Source of the DNA: Polytrichum commune
Lineage: Eukaryota; Streptophyta; Polytrichopsida; Polytrichales; Polytrichaceae
Reading direction: 5' to 3'
Assembly: GCA_950295325.1 (NCBI GenBank)
Contig: OX485805.1
Span: forward strand, 45,346,758-45,410,757
DNA: 64,000 bases
Position numbers and translations under genes: made by a program. Numbering within the stretch: the first letter of the stretch is position 1; each line of letters opens with the position of its first letter. A model generated the notes under the pieces. It had not been told where the DNA came from, searched no databases, and saw nothing but the letters and a program-made list of their open reading frames with translations. Positions 11,970 to 22,600 of the stretch are shown piece after piece.

Positions 11970-14540
11970 CATTTTTTTCAAAAGCGATGGCTATGCTCTT
12001 TATAGTCCCATAAAGATAACCGTAAAGTTCACTTTGTCAGCATAAGATAAGCCCTCATTAAAGATAGAATGTATGATTCATGAGCAAAGTGCATCATCAA
12101 TGTGGGCGACTAAACATAGCTACATAGGCACCCACAAATTCAATGATTATGTAGGAGACGACTCAAGTGATTTATACCGAATTTAACTATGTATTTGGAA
12201 AGGTACCAACAAAGTCACAACTTTTGGTCACTTACAGTAGGTCCCTATGAATTCTATGATTATCTAGGAGACGCCTCGAGTGATTTGAATAGATTGCAAA
12301 GTGATTAGATTGAATAATCATATTCACAAATTGTAGATAAACATAGAATTTGGTGATTTTAGACACTCAAAGTTTGTTGGTCTAGCCTATAGACCATGCA
12401 TGTGTTTGAAATGCTAAGCAACATATCTATGTTGGGCGATAATAAATGCCCAATCAGTAACATTAAATACTTTGGATTGATAGAGATTCACCACATGAGA
12501 AAATCCAGCCAACTCGACAAGGACGGGTCACAAATAGATGAGATTATAAACATGCTCAACATAAAGCAAATATTCCTTTGCAAACTTGACCTCGAAAAGT
12601 ACTTCAGGCTCTCCTTGATTGAAAGGATTTATTCACTCAAAGTTTGATGGTTTATTTACTTTGGGTTTATTCACTCTAGATGACTTGAATGATATGGAGT
12701 CATTGCAAATTCTTTGATTATCTACAATATGTGAATACAAAGAACCTTTGCGAATGTGAATACGATTTGTGTATTAGAGTTTGCGAACACAACGAATGCA
12801 CAATGAAAACAAAACATATTGTCATTTTTTGTTGAGTCGTGCAAAAGAGGCCTTGAGGCACATAACCATTTCAAAACCTTGTAAGAGAACCTGAGTATGT
12901 AGAGAACTAGATCAACACATTGGAGAACTAAAGAGTTGTATGTGGGCACACACATTTGCTTCCAAATTGATTCTATTGTGAGTCCTAAAACAAAGGTTGT
13001 CACCAACAACCCAATGTTGTGAAACGAGAAGGCAAGAAGTTGAGAAATTGAGAATATGAAAATTGCTCGGTTTAAAAGATTTATGAAATTGGTTTGAAAG
13101 ATTCATGAAGTTACTAGAGGTAAAGGTCCACTATCATGAAATTGAGGTGTGCCACATATCAAGTTGGTTTAGAAGAATCTTGAACAAATCTAGAAGGTTC
13201 ATGAATTCGGTAGAACACTTCGAAAACACGAGTTAGAAGGTTCATGAAGTAGCTTGAGAACCTTCATGAAATTGACTTTCCACTTATTGTAGCTCTCTAA
13301 CAGATTGAGCTGAAAATAATTAATTTGAAAGGTGCCTAAATTCGTGGGAAATTAATTTTGTTGATTGTCCAAAAAAAGAAATAACATTCAAATAGTGCCT
13401 AAAATCGCAATAATGCAAGTGACATGCCCTGGAATCCAACAAAGAAGTATCAAATCAAAGCAAAATTTGTTGCCAAGCAAAACACCGACATACAAGTAAA
13501 TAACAAACTTCACGATAAGGAATATTGGTCAAAGGAAGTGTTTAGGTTAATCATAGCCGCCATAGATGAAATTAAGAAAACCATATGTGAATTATAGAAA
13601 TGACTTGGATGAATGTCTAACTTATTTTAAATTACTTTTTTAATATGCCTACTTTTAGAATATTGTTTTTTTGGATTTCCTAACTTACTTTTGCACTTTA
13701 ATCAATTATTAGGCAGAAAGGAGCCCAAACTGCTACAGAGCTACGGTATGTGAAGTCGTCTTACCAAATGAATAGTTACAAAGAAGAGGTAGGGTAGGGA
13801 CGGGACTCCAACACTCAAAAGGGATAGAAACCAATTTTCCTCCTCCCATTGCTTTTGATGTTCAATTATCCTAGTGAAAACAAATCTCATGGTTATCCCA
13901 AAGGAGAAAGGGGGCTAAACTTCTCATTGACCATGTGACCTCATCTATACGACTCATGTCTAATTGAAATTGGACATGTGCTCAAAATTTGGTTTCTTTG
14001 TTCAACTTAATTCTATAAGAGGATTTGTCATCTCTCTCTCCCTCTCTCTCGTGATTGTTTGAATCTTACAATACTTTCAATAGATATAATCTAGTGATGA
14101 GCAATGCAATGTTGATATGAACAACCATTTTATTACATGTTGTAATCATGTATGTATATGTAGTTACGTCAAAATATCTTACCATACAATCCAAACATGC
14201 TATAATTATAGAGCGGGCCTTGGTTTGACTTTACTCATATATGAGAGTTTAGAAGGTGAAAATGCAAGATGCCGGATATACAAGCGCAAGATGTTAGATC
14301 TTACTTCAATTTTATTCTTTTTGAAGCAAAAAAGGGAGAAAGAGGGAATAGGCTTTCTTCCAACGTTTAGATAGGTAACATGCTTCATAGGCTGACAATT
14401 GTAACATGGGGACATGTGAAGATTGGGCATTACCTTGGACAAATAGGCACCTACTTACCAACATGTGGTTGTAAAAAAAACATAAAGCTTGTTTGAAAAC
14501 TCTTGTGTACAAAGGAGCATGTCATATAAGGTCGTGATGT
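11970..14540. other. gene-free stretch with weak local repeats
   Basis: No gene is supported. Two similar blocks near 12135-12175 and 12245-12285 share 'atgattat.taggagacg.ctc.agtgattt'. Between 13085 and 13270 the phrase 'gaaggttcatgaa' recurs. A CT-rich microsatellite lies at 14030-14050. The frame at 12396-12647 faintly recalls a Ty3-type reverse transcriptase (KLDLEKYF) but is too weak to call. Confidence 0.45.
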
Positions 14541-14544
14541 TGCA

Positions 14545-15145
14545 ATATCCTTGGTTTAATTGCGACCCAAATTTGAAGTGGACGAAAAGGTGAGAGAGAA
14601 TTTACTTTGCTTTACTATATTAGAAAGAGAACAAGTTTCATGGGTTGTGTGGCAAGGTTAGCCAATAACTTGGATCACCGTACTTAGGGTGAGCCCACAC
14701 ATCACATTAAGTACGTGCCAATGGGTGGCCCTAATGGAAACTCAAAACTTGTCCAAAACCCCAAACCCGCGAGGGCATGCTTAAACCTATCGTGACCACA
14801 AACACCTCATGCACTCATACCCTCACCATTTGCAAAAGGAAAAGGGAGTCGGGTGCATCCATGCCACATGACATGATGACCAAATGACCGAACCACCGCA
14901 ATTTTTCAACTTGAATTCGAAGTGGACTAAAGATGGGGAACAATCTATACTTACTACTAGGTTTTGAAAGAGGTTCAAGAGCTTTCGTAGGCCGAGGATG
15001 TTAACGTTATGCAAGGCCAACCAAAGGGAAGAACTAGCAAATAACTTGGACAACTAAATTTTAGGGCGGCCCCCACTCGGACGCACTAGTACTTGCCCAC
15101 ATGCGGCCCCAACGGAAACCCAAAACTTGTCACTAGTGAGGAGGG
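14545..15145. repeat. two direct copies of a diverged ~230-bp unit
   Basis: Segments about 14565-14775 and 14915-15140 align in the same orientation. They share 'gaagtgga', 'aataacttgga', a 'gcac..gtacttgcc.a' region and the block 'ggaaacccaaaacttgtc' (ggaaactcaaaacttgtc in the first copy). The second copy is followed by a region resembling the start of the modules at 15774 and 16029. Confidence 0.55.
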
Positions 15146-15445
15146 AGTTGGGAAGGGAGGCTTGAACCTAAGGCGAGCGATTCTTACTCCGTTACCTTTC
15201 TCATTGGGATGCCTATATTCAAGTGGTACGTTGTTAGGTGTGCCTCCAAGAAAGGATACCCAAAAGACACGTGTTTAAAAGCGATTGGGCTGCATGGTCA
15301 CACTATGAAACCTTTTTTAAGCTTGATGATCAACATAACTTGTTATACGAGCTATAAAAACTATGACCAAAGTGAATACGGCCTTGATTTGGATTTGCTA
15401 AACCGTGTTGGAGTTGTGATCGGGGAGAACCTGCAGTTAGTGACA

Positions 15446-15645
15446 AATAAACCGGTTGAATTTGAGAAATGACCTGTTGAAGTTCAAGACTGTAGGGAAA
15501 TTACCGATAATTTTAGAAGAATTTATAGAGTATACCCCGATTCAATGAAGGGAAACCGAAAGATGTCAACATGTAAACCGGTTGGACTTGCAAACACCAA
15601 GATCTCAACCGATTATGCCCAAAAATCTCCCCAATCACCGTGTCG
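15446..15645 (+). repeat. inverted repeat, left arm (KANADI upstream)
   Basis: This segment matches the reverse complement of 16290-16445. Shared parts include 'aaattcaagact' (aagttcaagact here), 'aattaccgat', 'gaaagatgtcaacatg', 'accggt' and 'tctc.accgat'. This arm carries about 50 extra bases in the middle. Together the arms enclose two of the three pyrimidine-rich modules. Confidence 0.7.
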
Positions 15646-15773
15646 GAGTACTAATGGCATATTTCATATCCTAGGAGAAGTGGGCTAGCCGGGGTAAAAT
15701 AAATAAATAAATAAAAGAAATATATGCATACTTTAAAGGGTTGTCTACCTTATCATGACCACAGATACGTTGG

Positions 15774-16690
15774 GCCATTACACCCTCCCCATTTGACAGG
15801 GATAGCCAGGACTCAGCTGGGTGATCCCATGGCACACACAAGGGCCAAACAATCAAACGAGCGCACCCGCACGGCAGCGTCAGGCCCACACACAAGAAAG
15901 AAGATGCGACCCTAGCCGCCATCTCATTCCCTCCCTTCCCTTCCCTTCCCTTCCCTTCCCTTCCTTTCCTTTCCTTTGTTTCTTTCCTCCTCCTTTCTTT
16001 CTATCTGACTCGCTCTCTGAAGGCTCCTTGGGGCAAATTATACCATCCCCCGTTTGAAAGGGAAAGGACTCCTGAGCTGGGTGCTCCATGGCAGAAAGGA
16101 ACAAAAGGGCCCAGAACGCGAGCGCGCGTCAGCGGCCGGCACACTCAAGAAGAAAAGATCCGTCTCTCTCCTTTCCTTTTCTGCTGTCTTACCTTGGTTT
16201 GTTTGTTTGTTCCCTTCTTTCTTTCTTTCTTTCTTTCTTTCTACCGATTATGTCTTCCAAGCTCTGAAGTTCCTTGGGCAATTATACTATGGGCGGCATG
16301 AGTGACCGGGAAGATTTCTGGGCATTAAATCGGTCGAGATCCTATGATTGTTTCCAATGTTCACCGGTTGCATGTTGACATCTTTCAATCGGTAATTGTC
16401 CTGAAGTCTTGAATTTGAGCCGGTTATTTCTCAGACTCAACCGAGCTGGGTGATGATGCATGGGAGAGCAGCGAGGGCCAAGTAAAACAAGCGGCCGCGG
16501 GCGCGCGGCAACGGCCGTCAGAAGTGAAGACTCGTGGGACACACAAGAAGAAGATGCGACCCTAGCCGCCGTCTCTTTCCTTTCCTTTCCTTTCCCTTCG
16601 CTTCCCTTCCCTTCCCTTCCCTTTCTTTCCTCACCCCTTTGTTTCTTTCCTTCTTTCTATCTGTCGTGCTCTGAAGCTCCCCGGCCCCTT
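15774..16690 (+). repeat. triplicated module with long CCCTT/CTTTC tracts
   Basis: Three related units begin near 15774, 16029 and 16274. Each has a 'ttgggc.attata' start, a 'gagctgggtg' block, a 'catgg' block, a GC-rich stretch, 'acacaagaagaa', then a long pyrimidine tract and a 'gctctgaag.ctcc' end. The first and third share 'agatgcgaccctagccgcc' exactly. The tracts are CCCTT/CCTTT repeats (15925-15975 and 16570-16630) and TTTC repeats (16217-16243). The third unit is interrupted after its start by the right arm of the inverted repeat. The units lie 1.7-2.6 kb upstream of the likely KANADI start and may be promoter or leader sequence. Confidence 0.7.
16290..16445 (-). repeat. inverted repeat, right arm
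   Basis: This is the reverse-complement partner of 15446-15645. It sits between the start and the 'gagctgggtg' block of the third pyrimidine-rich module, so it looks inserted into that module. Confidence 0.65.
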
Positions 16691-16859
16691 GTCTTCGCTT
16701 TCATCGCCATCGCCATCGTCACCGCTCCCCCATCGCCATCGCCATCCCATGGCATCCGAACGGTCGAGCGAAAGGCGGGCCGGATTCATCGACTGCGAAG
16801 TTGCCGTCGACGTCGTAGCTCCTTCTCTTTCTTAGGTTAGGTTAGCTTAGCTCAGCTCA

Positions 16860-18425
16860 TCACGAGAGTCGGGACAGAGAAGCTAAGTTAGTAGCGGACG
16901 AACCAACGAACGCATATCTCAAATGAGGGGGACAGAAGAGGAGAGGTTCAATGGCCAGCAGCAGAAGCAGCAGCAGCAGCGAAACCCTAGAATTGGCAAT
17001 GCGCGGGGCGCGGAGGGAGGGAATGTGATGCGCAGCCGCTGACCAAGATTGGAGCCGATGAGAAGATTCTTCTGCTATGATGATGGTCACCTCGATCTGA
17101 AATGAGTCTACGGCCTGGAGATCTCACGTAGGAAGTTCCAGTTCCAGTTCGAGGTGGAGTTGGAGTGGAAGAGAAGGACTGGAATCTTTCTTTCTTTCTT
17201 TCTTTTTGGTTTTGGTTTTGGTTTTGGTTCGGTTCGGTTTGGCTCGGCAGATCGTTGGTTGTGGTTGTGTGGCGCCGGTCGATCCCATGGTGCGAGCAGC
17301 GAGCAGTCCCTCCGGGGAAGCGAAGAAGAAGCTGCTGCGGCGCGTTTGCCTATTGTAGGGCAAGGTGTTGGCGGCACTCAAGGTTTTATTGTCATCACAG
17401 CTTCTCTGTGCTCTCTCTCTTCAGGTCACTTGTTACTTTTCGTGCTTCGTATCGTTCCAAGTTCTGGTGCAAAGCATCATCCCTGGATTCTACCTTACCA
17501 CAAGGTTGAAGGAACGGTAACGGTAACGGGAATCAGAGACGGAAACCGAAACCGAAACTGAAACGGGAGAATTAGCTGCATGCACAATTGCTGCAGTTGG
17601 TTGGTTGTTGGACACTGTTTTCGTCTATTTTGAACACGGCGTGCTTGGCGGAGGAGGAGCAGGAGCAGCAGGAGGTTCGTGTCTCCTGCGAAGTGTCCTG
17701 TCAGTTTCCTGGAATCCGGATGAACAGGTCAGGAACAATTGTTTGCGTAGGAGTTTTCAGACAGGGTGACAGAGTTCGCAGAGTGTGGCTTGTAAGGTAG
17801 CATCAGGCTTCGAGGTTATATTCTCCGACACTTGTTCTGCTGCTTCTTGCTGCCAGTTGTTGTCAGTTCGGCTTCTAGTTCTCAGATAACATCTCATCTC
17901 CTCTTTTTCTCTTCCTAGCTACATAGCAGATGTGAGTGTGACGGCTTGCTGGAACTCTCTTTCTCGCTACTTTGTAGTCGGGGATCCTATCTCAGTCCTC
18001 CTCAATCTTAGAATGGAGGGCTCAGGCTCAGGAGGAGCAAGTGATCTGTATGTGTTTGTGAGTCAAATGAGGTACTTGTATTTCCTAGGTAGCCTGCGCT
18101 CGGTGCGATCTCCACCCTCTTACGGCTGAGTATTGGAGTGAATCTCTTGCCTTATATTCTCCACTTGGAAAGGGAGGGGTTTGAGGATGCCACACACGTG
18201 AAGGATTTAGGAAGAGGTAGGGATTCCCGGATGTGTTTGGGCATCATTGAGCTCGTGGTTTTGGACATCAAGGGGGAATTGTGTGTGGAGCTTTTCGACC
18301 GGGTCATACTGAGGGTTCGTTTCTTGTGGATAAAGCTCATACCAGCCGTTAGGGCGATAGTATCGTTAAGAAGGGATAAGGATCACGCAGCTGCAGCAGC
18401 AGAAGAAATAAGTGCCTACCATACA
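16860..18425 (+). other. probable KANADI leader / promoter-proximal region
   Basis: GC content rises compared with the flanks and low-complexity tracts are frequent: a cagcag run near 16962-16980, TTTC then GGTTTT repeats at 17186-17230, and 'aacggtaacggtaacgg' near 17512. An open frame continuous with the KANADI exon reaches back to a stop at 18090 but has no convincing conserved residues before 18426. I therefore treat it as 5' untranslated sequence. Transcription start and any leader introns cannot be placed by eye. Confidence 0.45.
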
Positions 18426-21397
18426 ATGCAAGAGCCTTATATAGACAAATATATGAGTGTTTCAAGCTCTGCCAACAGACCATCTGGCCCTGACTTGGCG
18501 CTTCAGATCAGCCCACCCAATATCTGCAGCAATGACACTACCCACCACCAAAAGTCCTCTGATGAGGTTCATCTGAATGAAGAAGACTTGCCCGAGCATG
18601 TTCACGGCTTCGATCTCTGGAAACAGCCTCCCAAATCTGTCAGCTGCGGCGGCGGTAGTGACATTGAGAGCAATGTCTCCAGCTCTGCAAGCGATACGTG
18701 CCCAGGTGGCAGCGGTGGCTATGACAATTTGGGAGCTTCAACAGTCCTCTGCCTGGCTAATCCAACCACTGATTTGCAGTTTCTTAAGGGAGCACCACGA
18801 AGCACCATGAAGAATAATCGGGGCAATGAGGAAACCATCATAGGAGGAAGTAGGGATGGAATGCAGGAAGACAGACAGCAGGGTGGTAGCTCTGCAGAGT
18901 ATCTCTGTAGTAGTCGTGCGCATCCTTTCTTGCTGGATATGGACAGCAGATCGGAAGTAAAGCACAGTGACCCTGATAGGACATCTCTGCAGAATGAAAG
19001 TGAAGAATATCCAAGGTTGTACAACAGTAGTGTGTACACAAGTGAATTTCAGGACGACTTTTCTCGGAGGCCAGTGGATAGAAGTATGGAGTACTTGCAC
19101 TTGCAGCAGGGGCAATCACCACCAAATCCACATTTTGGCCCGAGCCAGTCAGCTATACATGAACTGTCGCTGGGACGGTTACATGAGCCAAGTCTCCATC
19201 GAGAGGCCTCCTCCAGTGCCTCTCAATGCAGACTTGGCCTGTCAAGATTACAGAGTTACAGCAGCCTTGGTATAGATGCTGGAACTTTGTTGCCTAATCA
19301 CTATGGTTACCAAGACTACAGTTCGCAGGTTGGAAAGATGGCAAGCCTGCATGGTTCATCACTGACGGGAAGTTTGTCAAGCCTCTCAGCAAACTTCAAT
19401 TCAGAACAAGAGGGTCCGTATAACATGGCACGATTTGCTCGATTTCCACCAAAGTCACCATCGAAGCGGTCTATACGAGCTCCGAGGATGAGGTGGACCA
19501 GTACACTGCATGCCCACTTTGTGCAGGCGGTGGAGCTACTTGGTGGCCATGAAAGTAAGGAAGTCTGTGGGCTGCTTAGGAATTTTGTGAGTTCTGGTAT
19601 TTGAACTAGTCAAATGACGAACTGGTCTTAATGTTGCTGTTAAAGTTCAAAGATTGGTTAGAGAGGATGTCGCCTAATTTCTGGTACTCTGGTACTCGCT
19701 CCTACAAATTCCTACATATTGTTGAATTGGGCTCTCAATTCAACCTAATTTTATGTCAATGTGAAAATCACATTCTCTTGAAACCTGTGATGGAAGTATT
19801 CATGGGATCTAATTCATATTTATCACAATTTTTTTCACATGATTCGTGAGAGTAGTATCAAATTTGTCACACGGATGTGTGCTTACCTGTACTTGACTTC
19901 CAATTAGGGCTCCGCTTAGTATCCAGTAAGTTCTATTGGTTGAACAAATCCTTCGACAAATTTATGCACTCTTAGATCATGGTGACCTATAGAACATTGA
20001 GTCACGTGTGGATTTTTTGCAGGAGCGACACCAAAATCTGTTCTGGAACTGATGAACGTGAAGGACCTCACTTTAGCACATGTCAAGAGTCATTTACAGG
20101 TAAGAAACTCTGGTCTATGGAGACTACTTTAGGTTCATGGACCACAGCAAATCTGAAAAGCAATGTCAGCTTTCTAAACATCATGAAACAGGATTTAGAG
20201 TTGTACAAGAGCAGTCATTGCCTGCTGTAATACACAGTAAAGGAACTGGTAGACTTCTGACTTCTGACTTCTGATATAGTAGCACAAGGATGAAATGAGT
20301 TGGTCCTTCTGATGATGGAGGATTTTGGATAACGACTTTGGCGTCACTCCCTTACCTCAGTATTGTGATCTAATGAATGTGGGCCCTAGTAAACATTCAA
20401 TTTAAAAGGTCCTCCTGGTACATATACCTTGTCTTCGTTGTGGTGTCTATGAGTCTTAGAGTTTCAGGTTGTTTTATATGTTGAAATATCTGGTTTTTTT
20501 TCTTATGCTTTGCAGTACATTTTGAACTTGTAAAAAATCATGTGTACTTGAACTTGTATCCGATGTTGTACATTTGAGATTTGCAGTTCTTTTTCCTAAT
20601 GGTGAAGTTCCTCTGCTGGTCAGTGTTAGTTCAAGAAGGTTCTCTTATTATTATTACAAATTTATTATGTGGTGTGCCCCAGTAGTACAAAGTTGTGTTC
20701 CATATTTCATGTCATTGTCTTGTAACAGTGATATGTAGGATTGTGAAAAAAAATTCAAGTAGTGCTCAGCTGATGCTGATTCAAGTATTGATATACTGGG
20801 TTATTGTGTATGCAGATGTATCGGACTGTGAAGACTTCTGATAAGTCAGGTCCTTCTTCAGGTTAGACTGTGAATCATTGTTGTGGGTCAACATCCTTTT
20901 ACTATCCTCCTCTATTGTAACCTCGATACATATCTTCAAACACTAGATTGATGATGGAAACTTATGTTTTGCAAACCAAAGACTTTATTCAATGTGAATT
21001 TAGAGATGGTAGTTGAGTGTCCAGAACAGAACCATGCAGTTTGCTTGTGTTTAAGGCATGAAACTGAGGCCCATTGCTCAAAACAATTCATGATGTATTA
21101 ATTGCAGGACCAGCAGAGCTATCTCAGACAAGTTCCATCGAAGTGAGGATGCCAGAGGCATTGCTTATGGGTCACACCATCTCAAGGTCAAGCAGCACTC
21201 TTGACAACTCACATTCTCCTGAAAACTTGGAGTCAAGCCATACTTACCGTACTCTTGGAGACACTCAAGGTGCGTCAGCAACAATGCAGAGTAAAGTCTG
21301 GCTCCAGGAAATGCCTCCAAATTATGGGCCAACCCAAAGAGGTATGAACCAAAGAAGCAGTTCACGTGAGACTAATGTTATCCAGACTTGTAGTTGA
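18426..21397 (+). CDS. KAN: KANADI-type GARP (MYB-like) transcription factor
   Basis: KANADI proteins bind DNA in the nucleus through a GARP domain and act in organ polarity, usually as repressors. Exons: 18426-19554, 20023-20099, 20816-20861 and 21108-21397, giving 513 codons with frame kept at each GT-AG junction. The N-terminus has the family motif DLALQISPPN just after the chosen ATG. GARP lies at about residues 352-412: PRMRWTSTLHAHFVQAVELL, then ATPKSVLELMNVKDLTLAHV, ending in KSHLQMYRTVKTSDK. This is nearly identical to angiosperm KANADI and distinct from other GARP types. The C-terminus is uncertain: the frame reads to a TGA at 21397, but a donor (gtatga) at 21342 could join an exon near 22305, where SKSSLE recalls the C-terminal SK.LPNLEFTLGRP motif in a frame the splice does not simply keep. 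An in-frame ATG near 18231 is an alternative start. Confidence 0.9.
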
Positions 21398-22600
21398 CTT
21401 TTGTTTTTCCAGCTATGCTGGTGGACATAGTAATTCATAGAGGCCTTTGCTATGTCAATCTTCAGTGAACATTTGCAAGGTTGCTCGGAATTTTGCGTAC
21501 TCAAGTTTTTACTGTGAACAAAGTTGTTGGCAAGTCATTTTCTAGTCATTTACATTCTCTTTTGAATTTCTATGTCCCCTAGAAGAAGGGGAAAGGTCTT
21601 TACCTTGATGTCTGAATGTAATGGTATGCTGAACACTTACATTGACTTGAGCTTGTTTTGAGTGAGATCCCAAGTATATGATTTTTATTTCTTGCATCTG
21701 ACCTTCGTATGCTTATTCTGTGAAATTTCATTATTATTATATTGACTGTAGTGTTGTCGCAGCTGATTTTTTGGTGCTCACAAGAGCTATATCGACTTGT
21801 CCTATTGCTGATTGTTTGGTTTTGATTTTGAACTTATATCCGAACTTGGCCTGACATTTGTACACCCTTCAGTTCAATTCTCACTGCCTGAGAATTATTA
21901 TGTCGATCATGATAGCTTCATGTGTCAGTGACTGTAGATGGCCCAATCTTCTAGTTTCTAAGGGCACTGAACTCCAGAGGATACTGCCCAGACTTATATA
22001 CACTAAATGCTAGGGGACAAGTGGATTTCAACATTGAATATTCTATTTCTGAACATGGATAGTCTTGGTCTTAGTGGGAAGTAGATATAAGTGGTTGATT
22101 TAATGATTGGTTCTGCAGCTGCTTTACATGCATAGGAGGTCAGATTCAAAGGATGATTTTCAGTCCTGTCTTTGTTTGCTCAGCCATTTTTACTAGTGTT
22201 GCCCATGTCTGTTCCGAATTGGCGACATTTGTACTCTGATTAGTTGGATATAACTATATATTTATTGGCTTTTTTCTCACATTGACTTCTCTTGGAGTGA
22301 CAGGTTCTTGGAAGTTTGGGACCCTCAGTTGTTGACATGTCCAAGAGCAGTTTGGAGTGCTGTCACACACAAACAGCGGTCATCAGCATGAACCACTTAG
22401 AGCAGGAACTAAGGAATTTTCTGTCGTTTTATATCTACTCACCTAAGATGCCTTAGGAGGTCTGGCTGGAACATAGTTAGACCTCCTCCACTGGATGCTG
22501 CATCAGCTGCATGTGTTCAGAAAGCATCTCTGTCTAGTTTTTTCTGGAGTTTAAGTTACAGAAATGTTCGTAAATTTAAGCAGTGTCGGATTTGCAATAA
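21398..22600 (+). other. KANADI 3' region, possible untranslated exons
   Basis: T-rich, intron- or UTR-like sequence follows the last clear coding exon. A plausible acceptor (gtgacag) at about 22305 is followed by exon-like sequence. A candidate polyadenylation-type signal, aataaa, lies near 22596. No further open coding sequence is supported. Confidence 0.35.

Noticed and set aside
12396-12647. 83-codon frame with KLDLEKYF, faintly like a Ty3-type reverse transcriptase
   Set aside because: Only one short motif matches, with no catalytic YxDD, protease or integrase nearby, so it is not supportable as a retroelement.
15724-17561. Several overlapping frames of 60-135 codons on both strands
   Set aside because: They arise from CCCTT, TTTC and GGTTTT low-complexity tracts, giving proteins of F/P/S or K/E/G repeats.
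18138-18425. 96-codon in-frame extension upstream of the KANADI start
   Set aside because: It begins at a GTG, shows no conserved residues, and the family motif DLALQISPP lies just after the ATG at 18426.
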